From the NCBI GenBank assembly GCA_002306315.1, contig DBRK01000022.1, positions 1 through 20,505 on the forward strand: DNA of 20,505 bases. Direction: 5' to 3'. How positions within the stretch are numbered: the stretch's first letter is position 1; every line of letters begins with the position of its first letter. Origin of the DNA: Patescibacteria group bacterium UBA1370 (GTDB lineage Bacteria; Patescibacteriota; Microgenomatia; UBA1400; PJMF01). A program made the translations under genes and the position numbers. Positions 7,783-15,457 of the stretch are shown in pieces. A model generated the notes under the pieces. The model ran no database searches. It had not been told where the DNA came from and saw nothing but the letters and a program-made list of their open reading frames with translations.

Positions 7783-8836
7783 TCAACTCCTTCAGAGATT
7801 TCCATTTTGCCCAAATAAGAAAGGCAAATACCAGCAGCAGAACTAAGCCTATTGTAATTAACTTGCCTGTAGTATTCAAATAGAGCGATAACAAGCCGAG
7901 AATTAAACTAGATGCCCAGTAGAAGACGGCAATTCTGCGCTTGCTCCACTTGAGAACATCCAACATTTTATGATGCATATGGCCGCGATCGCCCCAAAAG
8001 GGAGACTTGCCGGCTCTTATGCGGCGCAGGACAGTGAAGATAGCATCAGCGGTTGGCACAGCCAGTACCATCAGGGCAGTCGCGACCTTGGCTCCAGACA
8101 AAATTGCCAAAATACTTAAAAAATAACCCGCCAATGCTCCGCCGCCATAACCAGGCATGATTTTTTGCGGATACCAGTTCCAAATTAAAAAGCCGGCATA
8201 AGCACCTGAGACAATAAAGCTGAGTTGGGCGGTATTAAATTGAGTTGGGTCATCAATAAACCTGAAGGAAAGAATACCGATGATGATCGCCGCGATGCTG
8301 ACGAACCCGGGCATTTGGCCATCTACTCCTTTGGACCAGTTGACAATGTTCATGTTCCAGAGGATAAAAAACAGGGCAAACAAATCTGCCAATATCCAAA
8401 TTGACCTGGTGCGGCCAAAGAATTCCACAGGCACCTGTAAAGTTTGCAGACTTACTACACCTTCACCTAGCGGATTGCTGACGTAGGAAATGCCTATTCC
8501 TGACCCGACAACTAATAGCGCCACGAACAAACCTGCCAACAGACGGATTACCGGATGAATGTCAAAGAGGTCATCAAAAAATCCGGTGATTGCTAAAATT
8601 AAAGCCCCGGACATGATGACTATTAGATAACTGTCAAACTGTAGAAATAACAAGCTGGCTAAGAGAATGCTGGTAATGATAACCAAGCCTCCCCCGCGGG
8701 GTACTGTTTCTTCATGAGTATTTTTAAGAGGCCGCTGTTCGTTATGGGTACTCAACCAGCCTTTAGATCGATAGAGACGAATCACCAAGGGCGAAACCAG
8801 CGCTGAGATGAACAGAGCAAAGAGAAATCCTTGCAT
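7769..8836 (-). CDS. WecA/TagO/MraY-like polyprenyl-phosphate sugar-1-phosphate transferase
   Basis: A 355-residue polytopic enzyme of the PNPT family (GT4 in Pfam naming), which loads a sugar-1-phosphate from a UDP-sugar onto undecaprenyl or decaprenyl phosphate at the cytoplasmic face. Motifs in order: PRGGG (46-50), FFDDLFD (86-92) with the metal-binding Asp pair, NMNIVNWSKGVDG (161-173), PTADAI (261-266), and DRGHMHHKML (283-292), close to the DRGHLHH loop of WecA. Odd point: where WecA and MraY have MGDxGS, this protein reads MPGYGGG (227-233), so the Asp that binds Mg in MraY is replaced. The first possible start is TTG at 8848; I prefer the ATG at 8836, since the only upstream purine tract is too close to the TTG. 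It overlaps the UbiA-like gene. Confidence 0.85.
   Translation of the reverse strand: MQGFLFALFISALVSPLVIRLYRSKGWLSTHNEQRPLKNTHEETVPRGGGLVIITSILLASLLFLQFDSYLIVIMSGALILAITGFFDDLFDIHPVIRLLAGLFVALLVVGSGIGISYVSNPLGEGVVSLQTLQVPVEFFGRTRSIWILADLFALFFILWNMNIVNWSKGVDGQMPGFVSIAAIIIGILSFRFIDDPTQFNTAQLSFIVSGAYAGFLIWNWYPQKIMPGYGGGALAGYFLSILAILSGAKVATALMVLAVPTADAIFTVLRRIRAGKSPFWGDRGHMHHKMLDVLKWSKRRIAVFYWASSLILGLLSLYLNTTGKLITIGLVLLLVFAFLIWAKWKSLKELSAKN
7787..7792 (-). promoter_or_regulatory. Ribosome binding site inside upstream gene (AAGGAG)
   Basis: AAGGAG on the minus strand lies four bases before the GTG start at 7782 and inside the 3' end of the WecA-like reading frame. It fixes the GTG as the start of the UbiA-like gene and supports coupled translation of the overlapping pair. 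Confidence 0.65.
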
Positions 8837-8881
8837 ATTAGCCGCCAAACTTTCCAGATTTAAAATGTATCACCACTTATC

Positions 8882-9253
8882 CTACCAAGTTATAAAAATA
8901 ATTCTTCCCAGAGCAAACGACAACAGAAAGATAATAATCGCCGTCATCAGAGAGAATAGCCGGAGCAGTATCTGGTGATAATGTCTAATAAATCTCAGGA
9001 CGAGCAAGTGAGAAACGAGAATAGCGGCTGATAGTACAGGGAACAAGAAGATATTTTCCTTCATGGCAAGCTGCTGGCTTTGGCGCGGCAAAGAATAAAA
9101 AATTGGCAGTTGGGGCTGGGAACGGGTGTAATAAAAAACAGCCAGCAACAATGACATAGCCGTGAAGACAAGGGCGGCTTTTAACGGTTGAATAGCTGAG
9201 TTCGGCAGAGGCAACCTGGAGAATAAATGAAGCGGTTTTAAGCGAATTTTCAT
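8882..9253 (-). CDS. Small three-helix membrane protein, 123 aa
   Basis: Function unknown. A basic N-terminus (residues 1-24) is followed by three hydrophobic helices at about 25-43, 68-88 and 98-121. The extramembrane segment between helices 1 and 2 holds SQPQLPIFYSLPRQSQQLA, which looks more conserved in character than the rest and may face outside. Basic HYH/RR residues between helices 2 and 3 suggest an inside loop. It sits 12 bases after the GT39 stop, with an AGGA overlapping that stop nine bases before its ATG, and 45 bases before the WecA-like gene. The context suggests an accessory membrane subunit of the glycan operon. I recall similar short membrane proteins in Patescibacteria, but I cannot name a family. 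Confidence 0.7.
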   Translation of the reverse strand: MKIRLKPLHLFSRLPLPNSAIQPLKAALVFTAMSLLLAVFYYTRSQPQLPIFYSLPRQSQQLAMKENIFLFPVLSAAILVSHLLVLRFIRHYHQILLRLFSLMTAIIIFLLSFALGRIIFITW

Positions 9254-9265
9254 AGAGTAAAAATC

Positions 9266-10864
9266 CTATTTAGGCGGATTAAGCCTTCTCCATAAAGTGA
9301 AATTATCATACTCCTGGAAGAGCTGGTAATTGCCATACAGATAGGCAAAGAATTCCGGAAATTTGTCGTTTTCGTTGCGCATGACTACCGCGTACTTCGG
9401 ACTATCAGCGATAAAATCCCTCAAGGTTTCTTCATAGGCATTCAGATCTTGTATGTGAAATGAAACAGTAAAACGGCTGGTCGGGGTGGCTCCGGATAAG
9501 GCGTATAACATTGGATTGGTCCCCCAGATGAACATAGTATCAGCTCCTGATGACTTGATGAGCGCAGCTGCTTCATAGTTATCGGTCATTACTGGATTAA
9601 AAAGCTGGCGGTATTCCTGGGCGCTGATCCGGCCGGACAACAAGCTGAGCCAATTCTGATAATAAGCCGCCACCGGGTAGAGTCCAACTTTTAGCAGTGT
9701 CAGCACACTAATAAACAATCCCAAACTGACCACAGGGACTATTACAGCCTGCAATAGACCGCTGAGCTTTTTCTTTTTTTCCGTCAGCTCTGTCAGCGGA
9801 ATACCCACCATCAAGGCGAGCGGCGGAATGACTTGGAGGAAATAATGGGGATATGGCCGATTGGAGAGCAAACTGGCGAACATGGCCAACATAAACCAGG
9901 CAAAAATAAACTGTGTGCGCGGCTTCACATATTTTCTCAGGAAGGTGATAGCAAAAACACCGCTGGCTGCTACAACAAACTTGCCGGGCAACGTAAAAAG
10001 ACCATTGAGAATTGTGTTGTTGAAGTCCAGCTCCCAATTGCCTGCGTAATGGAGATTATAGAGTAGGCCGAATTGGAGATAGTCCTGCCCAGATCCGACT
10101 GCCCAGAAGTACACTACCGAAAGCAAGATCGGCAAGAAAATACCAGCTATAATCAAACCCAATCGCAAGCCTGTGAGCTTGAGCGCGGCTAAGAACCTCT
10201 TATTAGTCAGTCTAGGCGAAAATCTGTTTGTTACTGTAAAGTAACCGGCTGTGAGAATTGCGCCAGCGTCAAATAGAGCTGGAACTTTGGTGAGAATCCC
10301 CAAGCCCAGCGCTGTGCCTGCCCCAAGCAGCCAGAGAGCCTCTTTTCTGTCAAAGCCAATCGCTTCTTTATTTTCAGATAATAAGTCTCTGAAGTAGGCA
10401 GTCTTTCCCAGCAGTATTGTAGCCACCAATACAAATCCCATTACGAAAAGCTCGCCATTGGGAATGTTGCCTTCAAACCAGGGGATGGTGGTAAAGATAA
10501 CAAAAATTAAGGAAGTCAAAAAAACCGTCAGTCGCTTGCCGGGAAAAAGCAGGTAGGCAAGCCGATAGAAGCCAGCAGTTGCCACTACCATCCAAAAAAC
10601 CAGCAAGAGCCGGAAATACAACTGGCTACCTGTCTGGGCAAAAACGTAGATTAAGGGAGTTTTATGGTCAACAATCTCGGAATACAACCGATAACCTTTA
10701 TTCAGAGCTTGGCCAATGGTCAAATAAATACCTTCATCGCCATACCAATAAGGCTCCGAAAAATTCGGGAGCCGCAGGACCAAAAGCAGCAGAAGCAAAA
10801 GCATTAATGGCCAGGCGCGGCGGGCACGGTTATTTATTTGTTGATAAAAATCAAGCTTGCTCAC
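9266..10864 (-). CDS. ArnT/PMT_2-like GT39 membrane glycosyltransferase
   Basis: A 532-residue GT-C fold membrane glycosyltransferase. After a short cytoplasmic lead and a strongly hydrophobic first helix comes the extracytoplasmic loop with the GDEG pair (D43-E44 in this numbering), then YSEIVDHKTPLIYVFAQ, the Asp-His-Lys-x-Pro pattern typical of the PMT_2/GT39-83 group. About ten helices follow, then a soluble C-terminal domain of roughly 130 residues containing FIWGTNPMLYALSGATP. Such enzymes use polyprenyl-phosphate sugars as donors on the outer membrane face. Start choice: an in-frame ATG at 10915 lies eight bases after the GT2 stop but has no ribosome site. The GTG at 10864 has AGAGG five bases upstream and gives a standard MSKLDFYQQ start. 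The downstream small membrane gene begins 12 bases after the stop. The acceptor is unknown. Confidence 0.83.
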   Translation of the reverse strand: MSKLDFYQQINNRARRAWPLMLLLLLLLVLRLPNFSEPYWYGDEGIYLTIGQALNKGYRLYSEIVDHKTPLIYVFAQTGSQLYFRLLLVFWMVVATAGFYRLAYLLFPGKRLTVFLTSLIFVIFTTIPWFEGNIPNGELFVMGFVLVATILLGKTAYFRDLLSENKEAIGFDRKEALWLLGAGTALGLGILTKVPALFDAGAILTAGYFTVTNRFSPRLTNKRFLAALKLTGLRLGLIIAGIFLPILLSVVYFWAVGSGQDYLQFGLLYNLHYAGNWELDFNNTILNGLFTLPGKFVVAASGVFAITFLRKYVKPRTQFIFAWFMLAMFASLLSNRPYPHYFLQVIPPLALMVGIPLTELTEKKKKLSGLLQAVIVPVVSLGLFISVLTLLKVGLYPVAAYYQNWLSLLSGRISAQEYRQLFNPVMTDNYEAAALIKSSGADTMFIWGTNPMLYALSGATPTSRFTVSFHIQDLNAYEETLRDFIADSPKYAVVMRNENDKFPEFFAYLYGNYQLFQEYDNFTLWRRLNPPK

Positions 10865-10869
10865 TGACA

Positions 10870-10874
10870 CCTCT
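10870..10874 (-). promoter_or_regulatory. Ribosome binding site deciding a GTG start (AGAGG)
   Basis: AGAGG on the minus strand, five bases before the GTG at 10864. It favours that codon over the ATG at 10915, which would add 17 residues and has no purine-rich tract in front. Confidence 0.5.
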
Positions 10875-10923
10875 TCAGTATAGCGGGCAATTGAGGAAAA
10901 CGCTATATTATCCATCCAGCAAT

Positions 10924-12429
10924 TTAGACTTTTTCAGTCACTTTGTACTCAATGTATTTTCCCAGCATTAATCGGGTATGAGCATCGATGCCCGGCAGCG
11001 CATTAAAGAAAAATCCCACCAGGGGTAGAAGAAAAAATTCCAATGGCTGCAGGATGTAGGAGAGAAGGTTGCGGCTATTAGGCCGCGGCGGCCGGTTCAC
11101 CGCATCGATGACAAAAATAACCACCATGGAAATCAGGGCGATTGTTAGTAGTGACGATGTCACCTGCGGTAAGGTTTTGCCTAGCACAGTTCTATTGAAG
11201 GCCTCATTCAGGAGTGGTGGCAGAAAAGCAGAAATAGTGATAGCAAACCAATTTACCGGCCAAAGAAAGTGGTCTTCAATTGTGGTGGCTACCCTGACGG
11301 TGCGATCCCAAAAGGGAATGTCTTTTGCTTCAATATATTTTTTTATGATGTAGGAATCGTCACTGACGCCCCAAGCCCAACGCTTGAGTTGTTCATACTG
11401 ATTATTGAAGCTGCTGATTCGGGATGTTGATTCAGCGGCATCAGAATATACAGGCAGGAATATCGGTTTGACTTCAAAATCACCTTTCTTGGCAAAATAA
11501 GATTTAAAGAACAATCGGTAGTCCTCTGGAATAACGTCGGTGTCCCAGTAGCCGATGTCATGAACGTGTTTTAGTGAAGTTGTGTAGGTGGAAAAGTTGA
11601 TTAATCTGTCAGAACGCAACAGAATGTGCATCTGAATGACCGAGAACATGGAGGCTAGTACCCGTATTGGAGCTGGCACCCGCCAGATATTGTTATAGAA
11701 AACAATCGCACCCTGCCAGATGGCGTTAAACGGTTTGTCAGTTTCCAGAAAACTGAAAGCCACGGCTGCAAAATAGTGGTGATGGAACTGAGCATCGGCA
11801 TCTTCGCTGGTGATGGTAATATTCTCGATCGGAATGCCTTCTTCATCCACCAACAGCTTCTTGGCAATCTTGGCGCCCCAGCAAGTATTGGAAGATTTGC
11901 CTTTGACTTCGCCTTCAATATCGGGATGGTGAGTAGTCCAGATGTGGCCGAAAACTCCCTCAAATTTCTTTTCCAGGCTGGCTGCTTTTTCGCGGCCGGC
12001 GTTGCCCTCTCTTTCTTCAAAAGAAACCATGATATGAAGGTTTTTGAGCGGATAGCTTTGTTTGGCCAGCGCACTCAAAGTCCGCTCCAGGATTTCCAGA
12101 GGTTCCTTATACGTGGGGATGACAATAATATGGTGGATCGTATCCCATTTGTCCGGAAATCTGTTTTGTAAGTCTTCAACCCAGGTAAATTTACTGGCGG
12201 CTTTAATCTTAAAATGAGCCACAATTGCCAGAAAAGACATGGTCAGAGAGCGATAAAGCCAGTAGACAGCAAAACCAATCACATAATATGCCACCAGGGT
12301 GGGAAAAATCAGCGATCCCCAAAAGGGAAAAAGAATCAACGACCAAGACACAAAGCCCGGCAGGATTTCCAGGAAGCGTTGGGTGCGCACCGGGTGTCGT
12401 TTAATATATGTTCTTAATAAATCCCCCAT
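10924..12429 (-). CDS. Cellulose-synthase-like membrane GT2 glycosyltransferase
   Basis: A 501-residue membrane-bound family 2 glycosyltransferase. Two N-terminal helices (about 26-46 and 50-72) are followed by a cytoplasmic GT-A domain with IPTYKE (104-109), SEDADAQ (208-214, the D210/D212 pair), the acceptor-site Asp in IPEDYR (D303) and QLKRW (347-351). This is the D, DxD, D, QxxRW set of processive cellulose- or hyaluronan-synthase-like enzymes. Four C-terminal helices lie at about 385-405, 425-442, 455-475 and near 475-490. No PilZ domain is present. It likely polymerises or transfers an activated sugar at the inner face and may extrude the product. The ATG at 12429 has AGAGG five bases upstream; a GTG at 12447 overlapping the tatD stop is possible but less likely. 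It lies between tatD and a GT39 gene. Confidence 0.85.
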   Translation of the reverse strand: MGDLLRTYIKRHPVRTQRFLEILPGFVSWSLILFPFWGSLIFPTLVAYYVIGFAVYWLYRSLTMSFLAIVAHFKIKAASKFTWVEDLQNRFPDKWDTIHHIIVIPTYKEPLEILERTLSALAKQSYPLKNLHIMVSFEEREGNAGREKAASLEKKFEGVFGHIWTTHHPDIEGEVKGKSSNTCWGAKIAKKLLVDEEGIPIENITITSEDADAQFHHHYFAAVAFSFLETDKPFNAIWQGAIVFYNNIWRVPAPIRVLASMFSVIQMHILLRSDRLINFSTYTTSLKHVHDIGYWDTDVIPEDYRLFFKSYFAKKGDFEVKPIFLPVYSDAAESTSRISSFNNQYEQLKRWAWGVSDDSYIIKKYIEAKDIPFWDRTVRVATTIEDHFLWPVNWFAITISAFLPPLLNEAFNRTVLGKTLPQVTSSLLTIALISMVVIFVIDAVNRPPRPNSRNLLSYILQPLEFFLLPLVGFFFNALPGIDAHTRLMLGKYIEYKVTEKV

Positions 12430-12434
12430 ATTTT

Positions 12435-12439
12435 CCTCT
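12435..12439 (-). promoter_or_regulatory. Ribosome binding site of the GT2 gene (AGAGG)
   Basis: AGAGG on the minus strand ends five bases before the ATG at 12429, inside the 17-base gap after the tatD stop. It decides for this ATG over the overlapping GTG six codons upstream. Confidence 0.6.
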
Positions 12440-12446
12440 TTGTTCA

Positions 12447-13349
12447 CTATAGCAAACTTGCTCCAGAGTTAAACTGCGGAAAAAGCCTTATGGTGTTTTC
12501 AAGCAATTGTTCTGGTTTCAATCTCATTTCTTGCTTGAGATATGTGGCGGTTTCCGCAACCATCCATGGTTCGCAGGTTTTACCTCGATATCCTTGTGGA
12601 GGCAAATAGGGCGCATCTGTTTCTAACAGTATGTGCTCTGGACTTGCTGCTGCCACAGCAGTTCTGATGGTTTCAGCATTAGGATAAGTGACATTGGCTG
12701 CAACCCCGATGTAGCCACCTAGAGTATTTATTTCTTTGATGTAGTTCAGCGGCCCAGAGATGCAATGAAAAATCACCGGCAGATCAGCGGTGAGTTCAGA
12801 TTTGATGATGGCAAGCGCATCCCAGTAAGCATTGTTAGGCGTAGGTATTTCCGGAACCTCTCGGTCGCGGACATGAATACTGACCGGCAGCGATTTTGCT
12901 GCGGCAACTCTGATTTGGCCGATAAACAGCTGTTTTTGCAGCTCAATTGCTTGTGCTTTGGCTTCTGAATCTGTAAGCCAGTAGTAATCTAGACCCATTT
13001 CACCGATGGCAGAAGCTTGTTCTGACATTTTGGACAGGGTTTCCAACTGCTGGTTCAGCTGGCCTCCTGCATCTGCTTCTCCCCATTGGTCCAGCAGCGA
13101 AACCGCTTCGCTCGGATGGATACCGACAGCAGCTAGTAGTTGGGGTTCGGTTGCAGCGATTTCCAAAGCCAGCTGAGAAGTGTGCAGATTTGTTCCGACT
13201 ATCAGACTGCCACAAACTCCCATTTCCTGAGCTCGCTGCCAATGGCTGCTCCAGGTGGTCTCTGAGGCCTGCAGGTTTTCCTCATTCTCTTTTCGTCCGG
13301 AGTATAACGGTTCCAGGTTGTAGTGACAGTGGGAATCAATTATTTTCAT
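12447..13349 (-). CDS. tatD: TatD-family metal-dependent deoxyribonuclease
   Basis: A 300-residue TIM-barrel hydrolase. The metal ligands of the TatD family are all present: H7 and H9 in DSHCHY, E117 in GEMGLDYYW, H159 in SIHVRD, H195 in IFHCISG and D245 in LETDAPYLPP. Members are Mg-dependent 3'-5' exonucleases or AP endonucleases involved in DNA quality control, and some act as D-aminoacyl-tRNA deacylases. It is longer than the usual 255-265 residues because of extra sequence after the first strand (residues 10-35) and around 85-110. It lies 44 bases downstream of metG, the same order (metG then tatD) that is common in Gram-positive genomes. No Shine-Dalgarno is evident before the ATG. The family call is secure; the exact activity is not. 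Confidence 0.92.
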   Translation of the reverse strand: MKIIDSHCHYNLEPLYSGRKENEENLQASETTWSSHWQRAQEMGVCGSLIVGTNLHTSQLALEIAATEPQLLAAVGIHPSEAVSLLDQWGEADAGGQLNQQLETLSKMSEQASAIGEMGLDYYWLTDSEAKAQAIELQKQLFIGQIRVAAAKSLPVSIHVRDREVPEIPTPNNAYWDALAIIKSELTADLPVIFHCISGPLNYIKEINTLGGYIGVAANVTYPNAETIRTAVAAASPEHILLETDAPYLPPQGYRGKTCEPWMVAETATYLKQEMRLKPEQLLENTIRLFPQFNSGASLL

Positions 13350-13393
13350 AGTTTAGTTGCATGCCAGTGCACTTTCAGGTCTGAACAATTGAA

Positions 13394-14905
13394 TTATGAC
13401 AAACGCGGAAATAACGGTGTGGCGGCTCTGACGGGTTTTGCTGTCAGGGTGCTGATTACAGCCGAAGAAGTATCGGGCATAAATGGCTCTAGCCTGCGCG
13501 CGAGCAGGATCAGGTCGGCAATTACTTCTTGCAACACAGTGTGAGCTGTCTCCGTCGGCATTTGCCAAGGTCTGGTTTCTGCTAAATATTTATCAAGTTC
13601 GGCAACGCTTCTGCCGTGAGCCAGCGCTTTTCCAGCCGGGACTTCGGTTTCCGCAAATATAGACTTCAGCGCCTCAGACAATTGATACTCCTGCAGGTGG
13701 TAATCATAAACACTTGGCAAAGTGCCAATCCCGCCCTGATCCAGTTCATGATGTATTAAAGAGGGGAAGGAAAATTCCAAATCAGCTTGATAGGAAATTC
13801 CCAGCTTCTCGGCTAACTTAGACACCCGTGACACCAGATTGCCGAGTCCATTTGCCAGATCAGCAGTGTACACAACATCAAGTTTATCCCAAGTGACATC
13901 CATATCTTCGCCAAAAGGTCCTAGGTTCATCAGTAGATATCTGGTTGCATCTAAGCCGTATCGCTTAACCATATCTTCTGGGGATATGACATTACCCAAA
14001 GATTTGCTCATTTTTTGGCCATCCACAGAGATGAACCCGTTAATGAGAATTTTTTCGGAAGGTTGCAAGCCAGCGGATAAAAGCATGGCTTGCCACATCG
14101 CTGATTGCTGGCGGAGGTTGTCTTTACCGGCTACTTGGATGCCAGGCCAGAACTTGCTAAAGTCACTGTTGTCATCAGGCCAACCCAGAGTGCTAACATA
14201 GTTCACCAGGGCGTCAAACCAGACATACATGACGTGATCTGGATCTTCAGGAACCGGGATACCCCAGGGCATTTTTTCCTTTAATCTCGAGATGCTGAAA
14301 TCCTGCAAACCTGCCTTCACAAAGGCAGTAATTTCTTTTAGTTTGCTTTCTGGCGCAACAAAGGCCGACTTGTTTTCATAGAGATTCAGCAGGGCTTCTT
14401 CATATTTAGAAAACCGGAAAAAGTAATTTTCTTCTTCGCGAATTTCCAGCTCCAAGTGCGGGTGCAAGATACAACGGCCGTTTTCGAGCTCTGAGGCTTG
14501 TTTTTCCAACTCACAGCCCACACAGTAAGTGATTTTGTACATTCTTTTATAAATGTCGCCATTTTCCTGACAGCGACGCCAAAACTCCTGAGCCGCAGCC
14601 ACATGGTGTTTATCTGTTGTTCTGATGAAATGGGTAAAACTAAGGTTAAGCAACTCCTTGAGCGAGGCGAACTTAGCCGCGTATTCATCTGTGTAATCCT
14701 GAGGGTTTTTGCCGGCTTCCACCGCCTTCATGTAAATCTTTTGGCCGTGCTCATCAGTGCCGGTATTAAAAATCACCCGGTTGCCTAGCAACCGTTGATA
14801 GCGGGCAATCACATCGGCAGCTACAATCTCTTGGCCAAAGCCAATGTGAGGAGCGGCATTTACATAAGGGAGAGTGGTGGTGATGTAAAAATTACGACCG
14901 TTCAT
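13394..14905 (-). CDS. metG: Methionyl-tRNA synthetase
   Basis: A 503-residue class I aminoacyl-tRNA synthetase that charges tRNA(Met). The N-terminal catalytic domain opens with ITTTLPYVNAAPHIGF; the signature is H20-I-G-F23, a variant of HIGH. TDEHG (50-54) follows. The connective peptide has one zinc knuckle, C128/C131 with C145/H148. KMSKS is at 298-302. The segment AGKDNLRQQSAMWQ (260-272) replaces the usual GKDxxRFHxxxWP seen in most bacteria. The anticodon-binding helical domain shows DLANGLGNLVSR and ETRPWQ. There is no C-terminal tRNA-binding (Trbp111-like) domain, so this is the short form. A TATAAT box lies ten bases before the ATG and no Shine-Dalgarno is seen, so the mRNA may be almost leaderless. 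tatD follows after 44 bases. Confidence 0.95.
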   Translation of the reverse strand: MNGRNFYITTTLPYVNAAPHIGFGQEIVAADVIARYQRLLGNRVIFNTGTDEHGQKIYMKAVEAGKNPQDYTDEYAAKFASLKELLNLSFTHFIRTTDKHHVAAAQEFWRRCQENGDIYKRMYKITYCVGCELEKQASELENGRCILHPHLELEIREEENYFFRFSKYEEALLNLYENKSAFVAPESKLKEITAFVKAGLQDFSISRLKEKMPWGIPVPEDPDHVMYVWFDALVNYVSTLGWPDDNSDFSKFWPGIQVAGKDNLRQQSAMWQAMLLSAGLQPSEKILINGFISVDGQKMSKSLGNVISPEDMVKRYGLDATRYLLMNLGPFGEDMDVTWDKLDVVYTADLANGLGNLVSRVSKLAEKLGISYQADLEFSFPSLIHHELDQGGIGTLPSVYDYHLQEYQLSEALKSIFAETEVPAGKALAHGRSVAELDKYLAETRPWQMPTETAHTVLQEVIADLILLARRLEPFMPDTSSAVISTLTAKPVRAATPLFPRLS

Positions 14906-14915
14906 GGCAAAAGCA

Positions 14916-14921
14916 ATTATA
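14916..14921 (-). promoter_or_regulatory. Putative -10 box (TATAAT) of metG
   Basis: A perfect TATAAT on the minus strand with ten bases between it and the metG ATG. Transcription would start about four bases before the ATG, leaving no room for a ribosome binding site. The -35 match 17 bases upstream (CCGCCA) is poor. This promoter would give metG and the envelope genes behind it transcription separate from the membrane-protein gene upstream. Confidence 0.5.
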
Positions 14922-14944
14922 CAGGATAAATGAGCGCTTGGCGG

Positions 14945-15409
14945 CTAAGTTGCACGCTTGCTTAGCTGAGTAGCTACCAATTCAAGTGAAACAAAAATCA
15001 AGGCAAGCGGAATCAGCCAGGACCATTCAATCAGCACATGCTGAAGTTTCAAAAAGAGCAAAACGGACAAGAAAAAACTTAATAGTAGGCCGCGCCTTGT
15101 ATTGAGCAGGATAAAACTAAACATGAGCAGATTGGCGATGAGCAGCGGCAGCTGCAGGAAAAAATAAGAGTTGGAGAAAAAAGTATCGGCAATTTGCTGC
15201 GGCCGGAAATTGGTGATGATAGAAATCACCGCGCCATAAAAAGGCAGGCTCAGAAGAAGCACCGGCAAGAAACGCAGATATCTAGCCAGCTGTTGTTGCG
15301 GTTTTTCCTGGCGTCGAAACGAACCTAGCCGGGTAGTAATAGCTGGTTCTGCCGCCGCAGGCGTTGCTGTCAAAAAATCCGGCCGTAATCTGGTTTTTGC
15401 CCTCTTCAT
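14945..15409 (-). CDS. Four-helix membrane protein of unknown function
   Basis: A 154-residue protein I do not recognise. The first 44 residues are basic, Ala/Pro-containing and presumably cytoplasmic. Four hydrophobic helices follow at about 45-66, 82-103, 106-121 and 126-146, ending in a short basic tail (SKRAT). The first ATG in the frame is at 15439, but that lies only four bases after a -10-like TATACT and has no ribosome site. The ATG at 15409 has AGGAG nine bases upstream and is preferred. It is divergent from rmuC, sharing the promoter region, and metG begins 39 bases after its stop, so it could lead the envelope operon. No catalytic motif is seen. Confidence 0.68.
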   Translation of the reverse strand: MKRAKTRLRPDFLTATPAAAEPAITTRLGSFRRQEKPQQQLARYLRFLPVLLLSLPFYGAVISIITNFRPQQIADTFFSNSYFFLQLPLLIANLLMFSFILLNTRRGLLLSFFLSVLLFLKLQHVLIEWSWLIPLALIFVSLELVATQLSKRAT

Positions 15410-15418
15410 AAAGTCATG

Positions 15419-15423
15419 CTCCT
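15419..15423 (-). promoter_or_regulatory. Ribosome binding site deciding a start (AGGAG)
   Basis: AGGAG on the minus strand, nine bases before the ATG at 15409. It supports this ATG over the one at 15439 and fits a transcript starting from the TATACT box at 15444-15449. Confidence 0.55.
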
Positions 15424-15443
15424 GTGAGTATTGAGCCATTTCT

Positions 15444-15451
15444 AGTATACT
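15444..15451. promoter_or_regulatory. Palindromic -10 region, putative bidirectional promoter
   Basis: The 8-base palindrome AGTATACT contains TATACT (5 of 6 matches to TATAAT) on both strands: + strand 15446-15451, - strand 15449-15444. It lies between the divergent rmuC and membrane-protein genes. Six bases separate the + strand box from the rmuC ATG, which puts the expected transcription start on the ATG itself. The best + strand -35 candidate, GTGAGT with a 16-base spacer, is weak, and I find none for the minus strand. Confidence 0.5.
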
Positions 15452-15457
15452 CTAGGC

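Noticed and set aside
11655..12074. 139-residue frame on the same strand as the GT2 gene
   Set aside because: A frame-shifted shadow within the GT2 coding sequence, rich in Arg, Pro and Ser, while the GT2 frame carries all catalytic motifs.
12446..12451. TATAGT on the minus strand, possible -10 box before the GT2 gene
   Set aside because: It overlaps the last tatD codons, the best -35 matches only 3 of 6, and the GT2 gene has a good ribosome site in a 17-base operon gap, so an internal promoter is not needed.
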